64,000 nucleotides of DNA from Chitinophagales bacterium. Lineage in GTDB: Bacteria > Bacteroidota > Bacteroidia > Chitinophagales > UBA2359. Location of the stretch: contig JACJXU010000009.1 in assembly GCA_020636475.1 (NCBI GenBank), positions 62,001 to 126,000 of the forward strand. The letters are read 5' to 3'. Below the pieces are notes generated by a model, which worked only from the letters and a program-made list of their open reading frames with translations, made no database searches and was not told where the DNA came from. How positions within the stretch are numbered: position 1 is the stretch's first letter; each line of letters starts with the position of its first letter. Below, piece after piece: positions 52,728 to 61,353 of the stretch. The position numbers and the translations under genes were made by a program.

Positions 52728-53846
52728 CTATCCCGATGTTTTTTTATAATTCCATATCGCCCAAAAATTGAACAAAAACGCAAAGCCGATGATTACCAAA
52801 AAATGCGTGCGAATGTTATAAAAACCACTGCCTTTTAGCACTATCATACGCATTACTTCTATAAAATAGGTTACAGGATTGAAGTGGGCAATGGCTTTTG
52901 CCCAAGCGGGCATGGCTTCGATGGGCGTAAACAAGCCGCTCATCAAAATAAAAATCATCATAAAGAAAAACGCTACCGACATGGCTTGTTGCTGCGTATC
53001 GGCGTAGGTGGAAATAAGCAAGCCAAAACCCAGTAGTGCCACCAAATAAACCGCCAAATATCCGTACAGCAGCAGTACATTGCCCAAAGGTACAATGCCA
53101 TACACCCAATAGGCTACGCCAAAAAATCCGATAGAAAAAATAACGACCCCAATAATCCAAAACGGAATGAGCTTGCCCAATATGTAGTGATATTTCTTAA
53201 TAGGCGTAACATTTATTTGCTCGATAGTGCCTATTTCTTTTTCTTTTACAATATTGAGGCTGCACATATACGCGCCTACCATGGTTACAAAAATAACCAG
53301 AATGCCCGGCACCATAAATATTTGGTAGCGCATAAAAATATTGTACCAGTTGTTGGATATTACATTTATAAAACTCGGCTTTGCGCCAATGGTGTTTATC
53401 TGTGCGAGGAGGTTTTGGTTGTACGCCGCAATAATGGCACTTACATACGATGCGCCAATGGTGGCTTTCATACCATTTATGGCATTTACGGCAATAAGCA
53501 ACTGCTGCTGCCCTTCGCGCAAGAGGTCTTTTTCAAAATTGTGCGGAATTTCTATAATAAGGTCTGCCTTGTCGGACTCTATGAGCGTATAGGCTTGTTT
53601 GTAATTGTTTCCATAATCCACCAAGCGGAAATAGCCCGAAGCGGTTATTTTATCCAACAGCATTTTGGCTTGTGCCGAGCGGTCGTGGTCCACTACGGCG
53701 ATGTTGATGTTTTTTATGGTATAATCCGCCGCCAAGGGCATTACCAAGAGTTGAATAATGGGCATGACAAAAATCATGGGCAACAAACTTTTATTTCTAA
53801 AAATTTGCTTAAATTCTTTTATCAGCAATACTTTTATTATTTTCAT
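52728..53846 (-). CDS. ABC-2 type transporter permease (YbhR/YhhJ-like), second permease
   Basis: 372 residues: a first helix (about 24-42), a large extracytoplasmic domain with NIAVVDHD, then five C-terminal helices from about 178. The motif IVKEKEIGTIEQINVTPIKKYHYILGK is the family's coupling region to the ATPase. It is the last of seven co-directional genes and overlaps the preceding permease by 4 bases (ATGA). The two permeases probably form a heterodimer. Confidence 0.9.
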   Translation of the reverse strand: MKIIKVLLIKEFKQIFRNKSLLPMIFVMPIIQLLVMPLAADYTIKNINIAVVDHDRSAQAKMLLDKITASGYFRLVDYGNNYKQAYTLIESDKADLIIEIPHNFEKDLLREGQQQLLIAVNAINGMKATIGASYVSAIIAAYNQNLLAQINTIGAKPSFINVISNNWYNIFMRYQIFMVPGILVIFVTMVGAYMCSLNIVKEKEIGTIEQINVTPIKKYHYILGKLIPFWIIGVVIFSIGFFGVAYWVYGIVPLGNVLLLYGYLAVYLVALLGFGLLISTYADTQQQAMSVAFFFMMIFILMSGLFTPIEAMPAWAKAIAHFNPVTYFIEVMRMIVLKGSGFYNIRTHFLVIIGFAFLFNFWAIWNYKKTSG

Positions 53847-54949
53847 GACAAACGAATTTTAAATTTTTTAAAGCTAACTGCCAGCAAAAAAAGCGTCATG
53901 AAGCTAAGAATAAGCACTTCTTTCCAGATTGCCGCAAAGCCTGTTCCTTTTATCATTATATCTTTTACAATAATATAAAACCACTTGGAAGGCACTATAT
54001 TGGAAACAATTTGCAAGGGTACAGGCATATTTTCGATGGGAAACATAAAGCCCGAAAACATTACCGTAGGCAACAACATGCCCATGAGCGAAATGAGCAT
54101 TGCCGCCTGCTGCGAAGCCGCAATATTGGAAATAAGCAAGCCCAAAGACAAGGCGCACAAAATGAAAATACTGCTCACAAAATACAACAACAGCAAACTG
54201 CCGTTGATGCTGATACCCAGCAGCCAAACGCTCATAAGTAATACAATGGTGAGATTGAGCAAGGAAAGGAAAAAATACGGCAGTGCCTTGGCAATAATCA
54301 CCACCAAAGGATTGGTTGGCGATACCAGCAGAATTTCCATAGTACCCATTTCTTTTTCGCGCACAATAGACACGGAGGTCATCAGTACGCAGATGAGCAA
54401 CATCACCAAAGCGATGAGTCCGGGTACAAAATTGGTGGCTCCTTTCAGTTCGGGATTGTACAACATACGCACTTGGGGTATAATGCTGAGGACTTGTGGC
54501 GCGCTGCGCTGTATTTGCTGCTGGTAGTCGCGTATAATGTTTTGGGCATAGGCGGTGAGTGTGGTGGCAGTGTTGGGGTCGGAGGCATCGGCAATAATCT
54601 GCACTGCCGCCTCGCCTTGGTGGTAGAGGTCTTGGGCAAAATTGTTGGGAAAAACCAGTACCAATTTTATATCGCCCTCCTCAAAAGCGGCTTCTATTTC
54701 CGTTTGGGTATGAATTATTTTCGCCAGGGTAAAATTATTGGAATGGGCGATTTGGGTAATCAATTCATTCGAAACATTGTCGTTGGCGTAGTCGCATACT
54801 ACTATGTTGGCGTTTTTTATTTCGTTGGTGAGTGCAAAGCCAAAGAGCAAAATCTGCGCAATGGGCAAGCCAAAGAGCATGAGCAATGTTTTGCTATCGC
54901 GAAAAACGTGGTAAAATTCTTTCCGAACAAAGGAGTATAGTTGTTGCAT
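53843..54949 (-). CDS. ABC-2 type transporter permease (YbhS-like), first permease
   Basis: 368 residues with the same plan as its partner: helix about 22-40, a periplasmic domain with NIVVCDYAND, then helices from about 180, and the coupling motif SIVREKEMGTMEILLVSPTNPL. It is homologous to but well diverged from the next gene. It starts 3 bases after the ATPase gene. By analogy with E. coli YbhFSR it exports drugs or other amphipathic compounds. Confidence 0.9.
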   Translation of the reverse strand: MQQLYSFVRKEFYHVFRDSKTLLMLFGLPIAQILLFGFALTNEIKNANIVVCDYANDNVSNELITQIAHSNNFTLAKIIHTQTEIEAAFEEGDIKLVLVFPNNFAQDLYHQGEAAVQIIADASDPNTATTLTAYAQNIIRDYQQQIQRSAPQVLSIIPQVRMLYNPELKGATNFVPGLIALVMLLICVLMTSVSIVREKEMGTMEILLVSPTNPLVVIIAKALPYFFLSLLNLTIVLLMSVWLLGISINGSLLLLYFVSSIFILCALSLGLLISNIAASQQAAMLISLMGMLLPTVMFSGFMFPIENMPVPLQIVSNIVPSKWFYIIVKDIMIKGTGFAAIWKEVLILSFMTLFLLAVSFKKFKIRLS

Positions 54950-54952
54950 AGC

Positions 54953-55699
54953 TTATTCTGTTCTTTGCGCTGCGCGCGCTAATTGATAAAATACATCGTC
55001 CATACTGGCTACTTTGTATTGGTTTTTTAAATGCGCGGGTGTGTCTAAGGCAGCTATTTTGCCGTCCACCATCATCGACACACGATGGCAATACTCCGCC
55101 TCGTCCATGTAGTGTGTCGTCACAAAAACGGTAATGCCTCGGTCGGCGGCTTCGTATATCAAATCCCAAAACTGACGGCGCGTAATTGGATCGACACCGC
55201 CCGTAGGTTCGTCGAGAAATACAATAACGGGTTCGTGAATAATGGCGATAGAGAAAGCTAACTTTTGTTTCCAACCCAGCGGCAGCGAGGCCACTAATTT
55301 GTTTTTGTGTGGCGCAAGGGCTAATTTTTCCAACAAATTGGTCGTTTGTGCTTGCAATTTTTTTCCCGACAAGCCATAAATACCACCAAAAAAACGGATA
55401 TTTTCGAGTACGGTCAGGTCTTCGTACAACGAAAACTTCTGACTCATATAGCCAATATTGGCTTTTATTTTTTCGGTATCTTTATATACATCAAATCCTG
55501 CCACCTGCGCTACACCGGAAGTAGGCACCGACAATCCACAGAGCATGCGGATAGCCGTTGTTTTTCCGGCACCATTTGCACCCAAAAAACCAAAAATTTC
55601 GCCTTTATACACCTCAAAACTGATGTTGTAAACGGCAAAAAAATCGCCAAACTTTTTGGTGAGATGCTGTACGCTAATTACCGTTTCTTTGGGACTCAT
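54953..55699 (-). CDS. ABC transporter ATP-binding protein, second (YbhF C-terminal-half-like)
   Basis: 248 residues. Walker A GANGAGKTT, signature in the variant form LPLGWKQKLA, Walker B VIVFLDEPTGG, and His switch TTHYMDEAE. In E. coli the homologous YbhF protein carries two ATPase domains in one chain; here they are separate genes overlapping by 26 bases. The unusual LPLGW signature belongs to the second YbhF half, supporting the pairing. Confidence 0.9.
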   Translation of the reverse strand: MSPKETVISVQHLTKKFGDFFAVYNISFEVYKGEIFGFLGANGAGKTTAIRMLCGLSVPTSGVAQVAGFDVYKDTEKIKANIGYMSQKFSLYEDLTVLENIRFFGGIYGLSGKKLQAQTTNLLEKLALAPHKNKLVASLPLGWKQKLAFSIAIIHEPVIVFLDEPTGGVDPITRRQFWDLIYEAADRGITVFVTTHYMDEAEYCHRVSMMVDGKIAALDTPAHLKNQYKVASMDDVFYQLARAAQRTE

Positions 55700-56618
55700 T
55701 TTGTTGGGTCATTAAATAAATAAAACAATCTTCTATGCCGGGCGTAATAGGTTTTATTTCGAGCTGCAAGTGTTGTGCTTGCGCAAGTTGTTGTACAAGC
55801 TCTTGGGGCGAATTTTCTTGGTTTTGCACAAAAGTAATATGATGATAATCGCCAAAAGAATATACACTTTTAAGTAGCTGCAACTGGCGCAAATCCGCCA
55901 ATAGCGTACTCATATTCTCTGCTCGTATGGCAAAGAGTGGGTCGGGATACATTTGGATAATCTGCTGGGGCGTGTCGATAGACATAATGCTGCCGTTTTG
56001 TATAAGAGCAATGCGCTCGCAAAGGCTGGCTTCGTCCATATAAGGCGTGGAAACCAAAATGGTAATGCCTTCGGCTTTTAGTTTTTGCAACATTTGCCAA
56101 AAATCCTTGCGGGAAACAGTATCTACGCCGGTAGTGGGCTCGTCTAAAAACAACACTTCGGGACGATGAATGAGGGCACAACAAAGGGCTAATTTTTGTT
56201 TCATACCGCCCGAAAGTTTTCCGGCAGGTCTGTTTTTAAAAGGGGCTATTTGTACATAAATATCTTGTATCAAGTTATAATTTTCCTTTACCGTAGTATT
56301 AAAAACGGTGGCAAAAAAATTTAAATTTTCTTCTACACTCAAATCCTGATACAATGAGAATTTTCCGGGCATATAGCCTACTCTTTTGCGAATTTCGCGA
56401 TATTGCTGCACTACATCGTAGCCGTTTACGGTCGCTTTCCCCGCATCGGGCAACAATAAGGTGGTGAGAATGCGAAACAAACTGGTTTTTCCTGCGCCGT
56501 CAGGACCAATTAAACCGAATAATTCGCCTTTTTCTATGGAAAAAGAAATGTCGCGAAGGGCAATGGTTTTGCCTTTGTTGTAGGTTTTGCTTATATTTTC
56601 GAGGCTTACATCAGGCAT
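55674..56618 (-). CDS. ABC transporter ATP-binding protein, first (YbhF N-terminal-half-like)
   Basis: 314 residues. Walker A GPDGAGKTSL, signature LSGGMKQKLAL, Walker B VLFLDEPTTGVDT, switch STPYMDEAS, and a C-terminal extension (about 220-314) of mixed alpha/beta. Together with the next gene it would form the nucleotide-binding pair of the exporter. It overlaps the 3' end of the adaptor gene by 8 bases. Confidence 0.9.
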   Translation of the reverse strand: MPDVSLENISKTYNKGKTIALRDISFSIEKGELFGLIGPDGAGKTSLFRILTTLLLPDAGKATVNGYDVVQQYREIRKRVGYMPGKFSLYQDLSVEENLNFFATVFNTTVKENYNLIQDIYVQIAPFKNRPAGKLSGGMKQKLALCCALIHRPEVLFLDEPTTGVDTVSRKDFWQMLQKLKAEGITILVSTPYMDEASLCERIALIQNGSIMSIDTPQQIIQMYPDPLFAIRAENMSTLLADLRQLQLLKSVYSFGDYHHITFVQNQENSPQELVQQLAQAQHLQLEIKPITPGIEDCFIYLMTQQNESQRNGN

Positions 56619-57612
56619 TGGGATTGAATTTTATTTCGCCATACATCCCAATTTTATACGAGCCGTCATTTTTCACTTTTACCTTAATGGCGTACACCAT
56701 ATTGGTGCGCTCGTCTTTGGTGCGAATGGTTTTGGGCGTAAATTCGCCTTTGTTGCTTATCCATGTAATGATTCCGGTGGTTTCTTTCATGCCGCCGTTT
56801 CCGTCATCGGTAAAAACGCGTACCTCGTCGTTGAGTTTTACCTGTGCCAACTGATTGCCGGAAATATAGACGCGGAGGATAATTTCGGATAAGTCGGCAA
56901 TTTTGTAGAGTGGTCTTCCTATGCTTGTAAATTCGCCGTTGTATGCCAATTGGTTGGTTACGGTTCCCGCAAATTCATTGACGATGATACCGTCCGAAAT
57001 TTGTTTTTCTATCAAATCGAGCCTTTTTTCGTTGGGCGATACTTCGCTGAGTACGGCCCTGTTTTGAATGGCTACACTTTCTTTTGCAGCAGCTATTTGT
57101 GCATCAATTACAGCAAGTTGGTTTTGGGCAGTAGCTAATTGTTTTTCCAAAACCGATTTTTGTCCACTGAGGTCATCTAATTGTTTGGTAGGAGCAGCGT
57201 TGGCTATCACTAATTTTTGGAAGCGGAGGATTTCTTTTTCTACAACCAAAATTTGCTGTTTCAAGGTAGCGATATTGTCTTTTTGCGTATTGTACTGCGA
57301 CTGCAAAACGGCTACCTGGGGCGTGGCATTATTGGTTTTTTTGCCGATAGCGTCAATGCTTGCCTCCATTTGTTGGGCTTGAATTTCCAAATTGGCGACA
57401 TCTATTTTCCCAATAGTATCGCCGGCTTTCAGCGTTTGTCCTTCGTCAATGTTTAAAGACAAAATTTTTCCGGTAGCCTCCGCGCTAATCATTCTTTCTA
57501 TGGCTTCAAAACTGCCGGAAGCGTCAAAATCCGGTTTGCTGGACTTACACGCGCCCAAAATGAGGCTCAAGCCGGCAAAAAAGAGGGAATATTTTAGCGA
57601 ATATTTTATCAT
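56611..57612 (-). CDS. HlyD-type membrane fusion (adaptor) lipoprotein of ABC efflux pump
   Basis: 333 residues from ATG 57612; the frame extending to 57690 would give an unlikely Cys-rich start overlapping tolC. The signal ends in lipobox LGAC. A biotinyl-lipoyl-like hairpin begins at SAEATGKILSLNIDEGQTLKAGDTIGKID, followed by a long coiled coil (about 60-180) and a beta-barrel domain (VYISGNQLAQVKLNDEV). It bridges the inner-membrane ABC unit and the outer-membrane TolC. It starts 10 bases after tolC. Confidence 0.88.
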   Translation of the reverse strand: MIKYSLKYSLFFAGLSLILGACKSSKPDFDASGSFEAIERMISAEATGKILSLNIDEGQTLKAGDTIGKIDVANLEIQAQQMEASIDAIGKKTNNATPQVAVLQSQYNTQKDNIATLKQQILVVEKEILRFQKLVIANAAPTKQLDDLSGQKSVLEKQLATAQNQLAVIDAQIAAAKESVAIQNRAVLSEVSPNEKRLDLIEKQISDGIIVNEFAGTVTNQLAYNGEFTSIGRPLYKIADLSEIILRVYISGNQLAQVKLNDEVRVFTDDGNGGMKETTGIITWISNKGEFTPKTIRTKDERTNMVYAIKVKVKNDGSYKIGMYGEIKFNPNA

Positions 57613-57622
57613 ATTTTGGGGT

Positions 57623-58918
57623 TTAATAATTTCCTGAAGTGGTGGCGTACAAATATTGTTGCATAAGTAATTGCATTTTGTGCAAAGCAAGATTCAGGCG
57701 CGCTGTATTTTCGTCATTGCTAAATTGCAAAAAATCGGTGGTAGTAATAATACCATTTTCCAATTGTATTGCTGCCGTTTTTTTTATATCCTGCCGCAAG
57801 GCAAGTAGTTTTTCGTCGTTTTGAATAAGGGTTTCGTATTTTTCCAATTCGGTAGCCTGCTGTTGGAGTTGGAGCTTGGCATTAAGGATGAATAACTGTT
57901 GCTGATGATTGATTTTTTGTTGGTTAATGCCAATTATTTGTCGGTCATTTTTGTTGGTATAAAGACTGCTCAAGTTCCAATTTAGGCGCAAGCCGCCAAT
58001 ATAGTAAGGCGATATTTCCGTTTGAAACATATTTAGCGCAGGATTGCCAAAACCTGCTTGCAAGAAAAGCCCTACTGCCGGAATTTTACGGTTGTTTATT
58101 CGCTGTTCTTGTAGTGCTACAGCATTGGTTTGCAGGGCAAAAAGTTGTAGTTCTTTTCTATTTAAATCTTCTGCAAAAGGAATTTGCAGCGGTAGCGCAA
58201 GGGAAATATTTTCGGAAAAAGTTTGTTGTGTAAGTGCCGCCAACATGTTGAGATAAGTTTGTTTTTGGAGGGCGTTTTCGTTGAGTTTTTGGTCAATATT
58301 GATTATTTCTGCTTCCACTTGTTGGGCATTTGCTTCGATGGCGATACCATTTTGCACCGCCGCTTTTATTTTTAGGTGGGTACTTTGTAAATTTTCTTTG
58401 TAGATAAGGAGTTGCTGCTTGGTTTCGTCAATAAGTAGCACGCCAAAGTAGAGTTGATTGATACGTTCTTTGAGTTGGCGGAGTTCTACTTCAATTTGCT
58501 GTTGTTCAATGGCGGCATTGGCAGAAACCAATTCCTTTTGGGTGCTTATTTCGTTGTAATTGGTAAGCGATTTGTAGGCATCGATATACAATTTATATTG
58601 TTGCTTATTAATGGTGGGAATTTCAATATTCGGAATATTTATCGGAATGGAAGTAACCTCCGACTGATAAGTGAATTGCCCATTGAGGGAAATTTGCGGC
58701 AACTTGGCTTTGTTGATGTTTTCGAGCGTAAAATCGGTGCTTTGTTCGATAAGAGCCAGTTGTTTTACCAAGGGATAATTGTCTTGCGCCCACTGCTGAC
58801 ATTCTTCGAGCGTAATAGTTTCATTTTGACTATAACTTATTGAAAAAGAAGCAAATATCAACAAAACAAGCATCATTATTTTTACGCGAAGTACGGATTT
58901 TGGTTTTATGTTTTTCAT
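57623..58918 (-). CDS. TolC-family outer-membrane efflux protein
   Basis: 431 residues with a signal peptide (about 1-30, ending SYSQ). Two tandem repeats of long helices and beta strands, rich in Gln and Asn (LEECQQWAQDNYPLVKQLAL; later GGLRLNWNLSSLYTNKNDRQ), are typical of TolC/OEP. It forms the outer-membrane exit channel of the ABC pump. It is the second gene of the operon, 13 bases after the TetR regulator. Confidence 0.87.
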   Translation of the reverse strand: MKNIKPKSVLRVKIMMLVLLIFASFSISYSQNETITLEECQQWAQDNYPLVKQLALIEQSTDFTLENINKAKLPQISLNGQFTYQSEVTSIPINIPNIEIPTINKQQYKLYIDAYKSLTNYNEISTQKELVSANAAIEQQQIEVELRQLKERINQLYFGVLLIDETKQQLLIYKENLQSTHLKIKAAVQNGIAIEANAQQVEAEIINIDQKLNENALQKQTYLNMLAALTQQTFSENISLALPLQIPFAEDLNRKELQLFALQTNAVALQEQRINNRKIPAVGLFLQAGFGNPALNMFQTEISPYYIGGLRLNWNLSSLYTNKNDRQIIGINQQKINHQQQLFILNAKLQLQQQATELEKYETLIQNDEKLLALRQDIKKTAAIQLENGIITTTDFLQFSNDENTARLNLALHKMQLLMQQYLYATTSGNY

Positions 58919-58931
58919 TGTTGAAGCGTAT

Positions 58932-59540
58932 TTATTTCACCCAAAGCATGTTTTTAATCCAAAGGGGGATATATTTTTTGCGTTCTTGCATCAATTCGTC
59001 AAAATCGGGCGCGGGTACTTGCAACACATTTTGCACAATAGGCTTGGCGATAAAAGGAAAAATGGTGAGGCTGGCAACATTTAACATAAAATGAAGCGAA
59101 TTAATGGCTTTAAAATTGCCTTTTGCCACTTCTGCTTCAAATTGTTGTAGAAACACCGACTGTTTAATTTCTTTAAAAAAAGGAACTTTCGCACTTATTT
59201 CCTGCGGATGTTGGCTAAATTCATTGAGCATAAAAAGCGGGATTTCGGGATTTTGCCTAAGCAAATTGATATAAGAAGAGACAAAATTTTCTAATTTTTC
59301 GTGTATGGAAGTGCTTGTGTCATTAAGGATTTGTAACATTCCCGCCATAAAGTGTTCGATAGTTTCGAGCATTATTACATCGTAAAGTTGTTTTTTACTT
59401 CGGAAATAATAATTCACCAAAGCGAGATTTATGCCAGCAGTTTGGGCAATATCGCGGGTTTTGGTAGCGGAGAATCCTTTTTCTTGGAAAAGTTTTCGGG
59501 CAGTTTCTTTGATTAGTTGCGGTGTATCTTGCTCGGGCAT
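58932..59540 (-). CDS. TetR/AcrR family regulator of the efflux operon
   Basis: 202 residues from ATG 59540. N-terminal HTH: LIKETARKLFQEKGFSATKTRDIAQTAGINLALVNYYFRSKKQLYD, followed by an all-helical ligand domain with a C-terminal YbiH/TetR-C-like fold. It is the first gene of the seven-gene operon with tolC, adaptor, two ATPases and two permeases. A 16-bp palindrome directly before its ATG is its probable operator. A TTG two codons earlier (59546) lies inside that palindrome and is not chosen. Confidence 0.92.
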   Translation of the reverse strand: MPEQDTPQLIKETARKLFQEKGFSATKTRDIAQTAGINLALVNYYFRSKKQLYDVIMLETIEHFMAGMLQILNDTSTSIHEKLENFVSSYINLLRQNPEIPLFMLNEFSQHPQEISAKVPFFKEIKQSVFLQQFEAEVAKGNFKAINSLHFMLNVASLTIFPFIAKPIVQNVLQVPAPDFDELMQERKKYIPLWIKNMLWVK

Positions 59541-59556
59541 CGACAAATATTTGTCG
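59541..59556. promoter_or_regulatory. Perfect 16-bp palindromic operator of the TetR regulator
   Basis: CGACAAATATTTGTCG, perfect dyad, immediately before the TetR ATG and directly after the -7 box. It would cover the start of transcription, as expected of a repressor site. Size and position fit TetR operators; binding is inferred. Confidence 0.75.
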
Positions 59557-59588
59557 CAAAACTAATTTAATTTTTCGTTTAAAACAAA
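59557..59588 (-). promoter_or_regulatory. Promoter of the TetR-efflux operon
   Basis: On the minus strand TTTG (59588-59585), 20-base spacer, TAGTTTTG (59564-59557). Both boxes match the Bacteroidetes consensus. Transcription would start near 59550, leaving a leader of about 10 bases. Confidence 0.65.
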
Positions 59589-59717
59589 TGTTTAAAACAA
59601 TTTTTCAAGTCCATATTTTCCGAAAAAATTTTGCTTCCTCTCCTACTATTTCTATTGCAAAATAAGCTGTAGGTTAGTTTTTTGTCGCTGTTTTAAGTGC
59701 TTGGACAAAAGAAAACC

Positions 59718-59740
59718 AGTATAAATTATTGCTATTCTTT
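59718..59740. repeat. 23-bp direct repeat, left copy
   Basis: Begins AGTATAAATTATTGCT and is identical to 60122-60144. The two copies bracket element copy A at unequal distances (67 and 13 bases), so they are not a simple target-site duplication. Confidence 0.8.
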
Positions 59741-59807
59741 GTGTAACATTGTGCTATTATTTGGTACACTAAGTTGCGCTAAGTATTTCACGAAGTCACA
59801 CAAAGTA

Positions 59808-60108
59808 ATACCAAAACCGTATGAAAGTTGCGTATTGGTTTAGGAATTATTAAGGGTAAGTACTCGCAATACAAGTTTGGGGACATATCTATACTTAGGG
59901 CTTCTTCATTTTCTTTGCTTGTCCAAAGAAAATGAAGCAAAAGAAAGGACAGTTTTTTCAAGGTATTTTTGCCCAACTCGGGCAAAACCGCAGTTCTTTG
60001 GCTAAATTTTTTCCAAGGCTTCAAAAATTTTTAACGCCCCAAAACTGCTATACTACGAAAAAAGATTTTTACCTTTTCTAATACGCAATAGCTATTCGAT
60101 TTTAGTAT
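59808..60108. mobile_element. MITE-like inverted-repeat element, copy A
   Basis: 301 bases, closely similar over its length to copy C. Ends read ATACCAAAAC on the left and ATTTTAGTAT on the right, an imperfect terminal inverted repeat. Inside: a 14-bp perfect hairpin (59904-59917 with 59924-59937), an 8-bp hairpin TTTTGCCC/GGGCAAAA (59967-59974 with 59980-59987) and a partly decayed long-range repeat. No transposase is encoded; the open frames on its minus strand are not convincing genes. Confidence 0.7.
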
Positions 60109-60121
60109 TATTTAAAAAGCT

Positions 60122-60144
60122 AGTATAAATTATTGCTATTCTTT
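60122..60144. repeat. 23-bp direct repeat, right copy
   Basis: Identical to 59718-59740. The stretch 60145-60336 behind it is AT-rich with no gene; 60302-60333 resembles 32750-32781. Confidence 0.8.
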
Positions 60145-60336
60145 CGCAAGTTATAGCAACCAACACTTAATTTCTTTTGGATAGATACTTAAACAAATTG
60201 ATATAAAGAAGGCAAAAACGAACATTCTCGCGGAACACAACCCTATCTTGATACAAAATACTATTATGCAGATTTTGTGAATGATAGTTTTTGTTGCAAA
60301 ATGTTCATTTTAATTTTTGTTCACTATTATATTATT

Positions 60337-60418
60337 CGTATCAGTTTGGGTATTGTTAAGTGTAAGTATCCGCCTCGCAACTTTGGAAGTAAATCTATGC
60401 TTTGGGATTCTTCATTTT
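60337..60418. mobile_element. Partial MITE-like element, copy B
   Basis: About 80 bases matching the left third of copies A and C (from TTGGTTTAGG to the start of the first hairpin), but more diverged and cut off exactly where copy C begins. It looks like an older copy abutted or interrupted by copy C; the remainder of B is not found on the other side. Confidence 0.6.
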
Positions 60419-60720
60419 ATACCAAAACAGTATGAAAGTTGCGTATTGGTTTAGGAATTATTAAGGGTAAGTATCTGCTCCGAAACTTTGGGGGCAAATC
60501 TATGCTTGGGGTCTTCTTCATTTTCTTTGCTTGTCCAAAGAAAACGAAGCAAAATATACGACACTTTTTTCAAGGTATTTTTGCCCTTGCAGGGCAAAAC
60601 CGCAGTTTTGGGGCTAAATTTTTTCCAAGGCTTCAAAAATTTTTAACGCCCCAAAACTGCTATACGGCGAAAAAAGATTTTACCCTTCTTTAATACGCAA
60701 TAGCTATTCGATTTTGGTAT
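60419..60720. mobile_element. MITE-like inverted-repeat element, copy C
   Basis: 302 bases with terminal inverted repeats ATACCAAAAC / ATTTTGGTAT (9 of 10). Internal structure: hairpin 60516-60529 with 60536-60549 (one mismatch), hairpin TTTTGCCC-TTGCA-GGGCAAAA (60579-60599) and a perfect 13-bp inverted repeat GCAGTTTTGGGGC (60602-60614) with GCCCCAAAACTGC (60648-60660). The loop of the second hairpin differs from copy A while the stem is kept. Confidence 0.75.
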
Positions 60721-60768
60721 AAACAATCAAATAATAGTCTGTCTTTAATGTAAAGACCCATAGCTAAA

Positions 60769-60802
60769 AAGCGGCGGGCTGAAAATTTTCAGCCCGCCGC
60801 TT
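60769..60802. terminator. Bidirectional intrinsic terminator after the DksA-like gene
   Basis: A perfect 34-bp palindrome (arms of 17 beginning AAGCGGCGGGCTG), A-rich on one flank and T-rich on the other. On the minus strand it lies 45 bases after the DksA-like stop and is followed by TTTTT. Confidence 0.9.
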
Positions 60803-60846
60803 CGTTTTTTTTACATTAAAAGAACTATCGCAAAAGTGGCGATGCC

Positions 60847-61239
60847 TTATTTGCTGCCGTTAAGTTTGGCTTCAATGCTCAAGGTAGCATGTGGCACAGC
60901 TTTAAGACGCTCTTTGCTGATAAGTTTACCGGTAACACGGCAAATGCCATACGTTTTGTTTTCAATTCTAATCAGCGCATTTTCCAAATACTGAATGTAC
61001 TGCACTTGTCGCGAGGCTAATTTGTTCAGATGTTCTTTTTCTAATGTAACCGAACCATCGTCTAAGCCCATAAACTTGCCATCTACTAACTCTTCGCTGG
61101 AACTTTTTATTTGCTGCTGTAAATAATCTAATTCTTCTCTTGCCGAGTGTAATTTCTTGATTATTAATTCTTTAAACTCTTGTAGTTCTTCGTCGGAATA
61201 GCTTTTCTTTTCCTGGTCTGATAAACTAGTCATTTCCAT
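60847..61239 (-). CDS. TraR/DksA-family protein with degenerate zinc finger
   Basis: 130 residues: an N-terminal coiled coil (about 18-60, FKELIIKKLHSAREELDYLQQQ) and a C-terminal DksA-like finger, YGICRVTGKLISKERLKAVPHATLSIEAK. Only one of the four zinc cysteines remains, as in other Bacteroidota DksA-like proteins, so zinc binding is doubtful. DksA binds the RNA polymerase secondary channel and works with ppGpp; that role is inferred. It follows ileS on the same strand (114-base gap) and ends at a strong terminator. Confidence 0.87.
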   Translation of the reverse strand: MEMTSLSDQEKKSYSDEELQEFKELIIKKLHSAREELDYLQQQIKSSSEELVDGKFMGLDDGSVTLEKEHLNKLASRQVQYIQYLENALIRIENKTYGICRVTGKLISKERLKAVPHATLSIEAKLNGSK

Positions 61240-61353
61240 GGTAGAAATTTTTTATAGGTTATAAAAAAACGCGATGCAAAGCTACATATTTTCAAGTGAA
61301 TAATACGTATTCACAAATTAAGGGTTTGTTAAACTAATGTAAAAAGTGCTACA

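Noticed and set aside
59788..60024. Minus-strand open frames in the repeat elements (also 60451-60636) as protein genes
   Set aside because: They exist because the two elements are similar; they diverge in frame towards their ends, have no ribosome-binding site, and the sequence is better explained by hairpins and terminal repeats.
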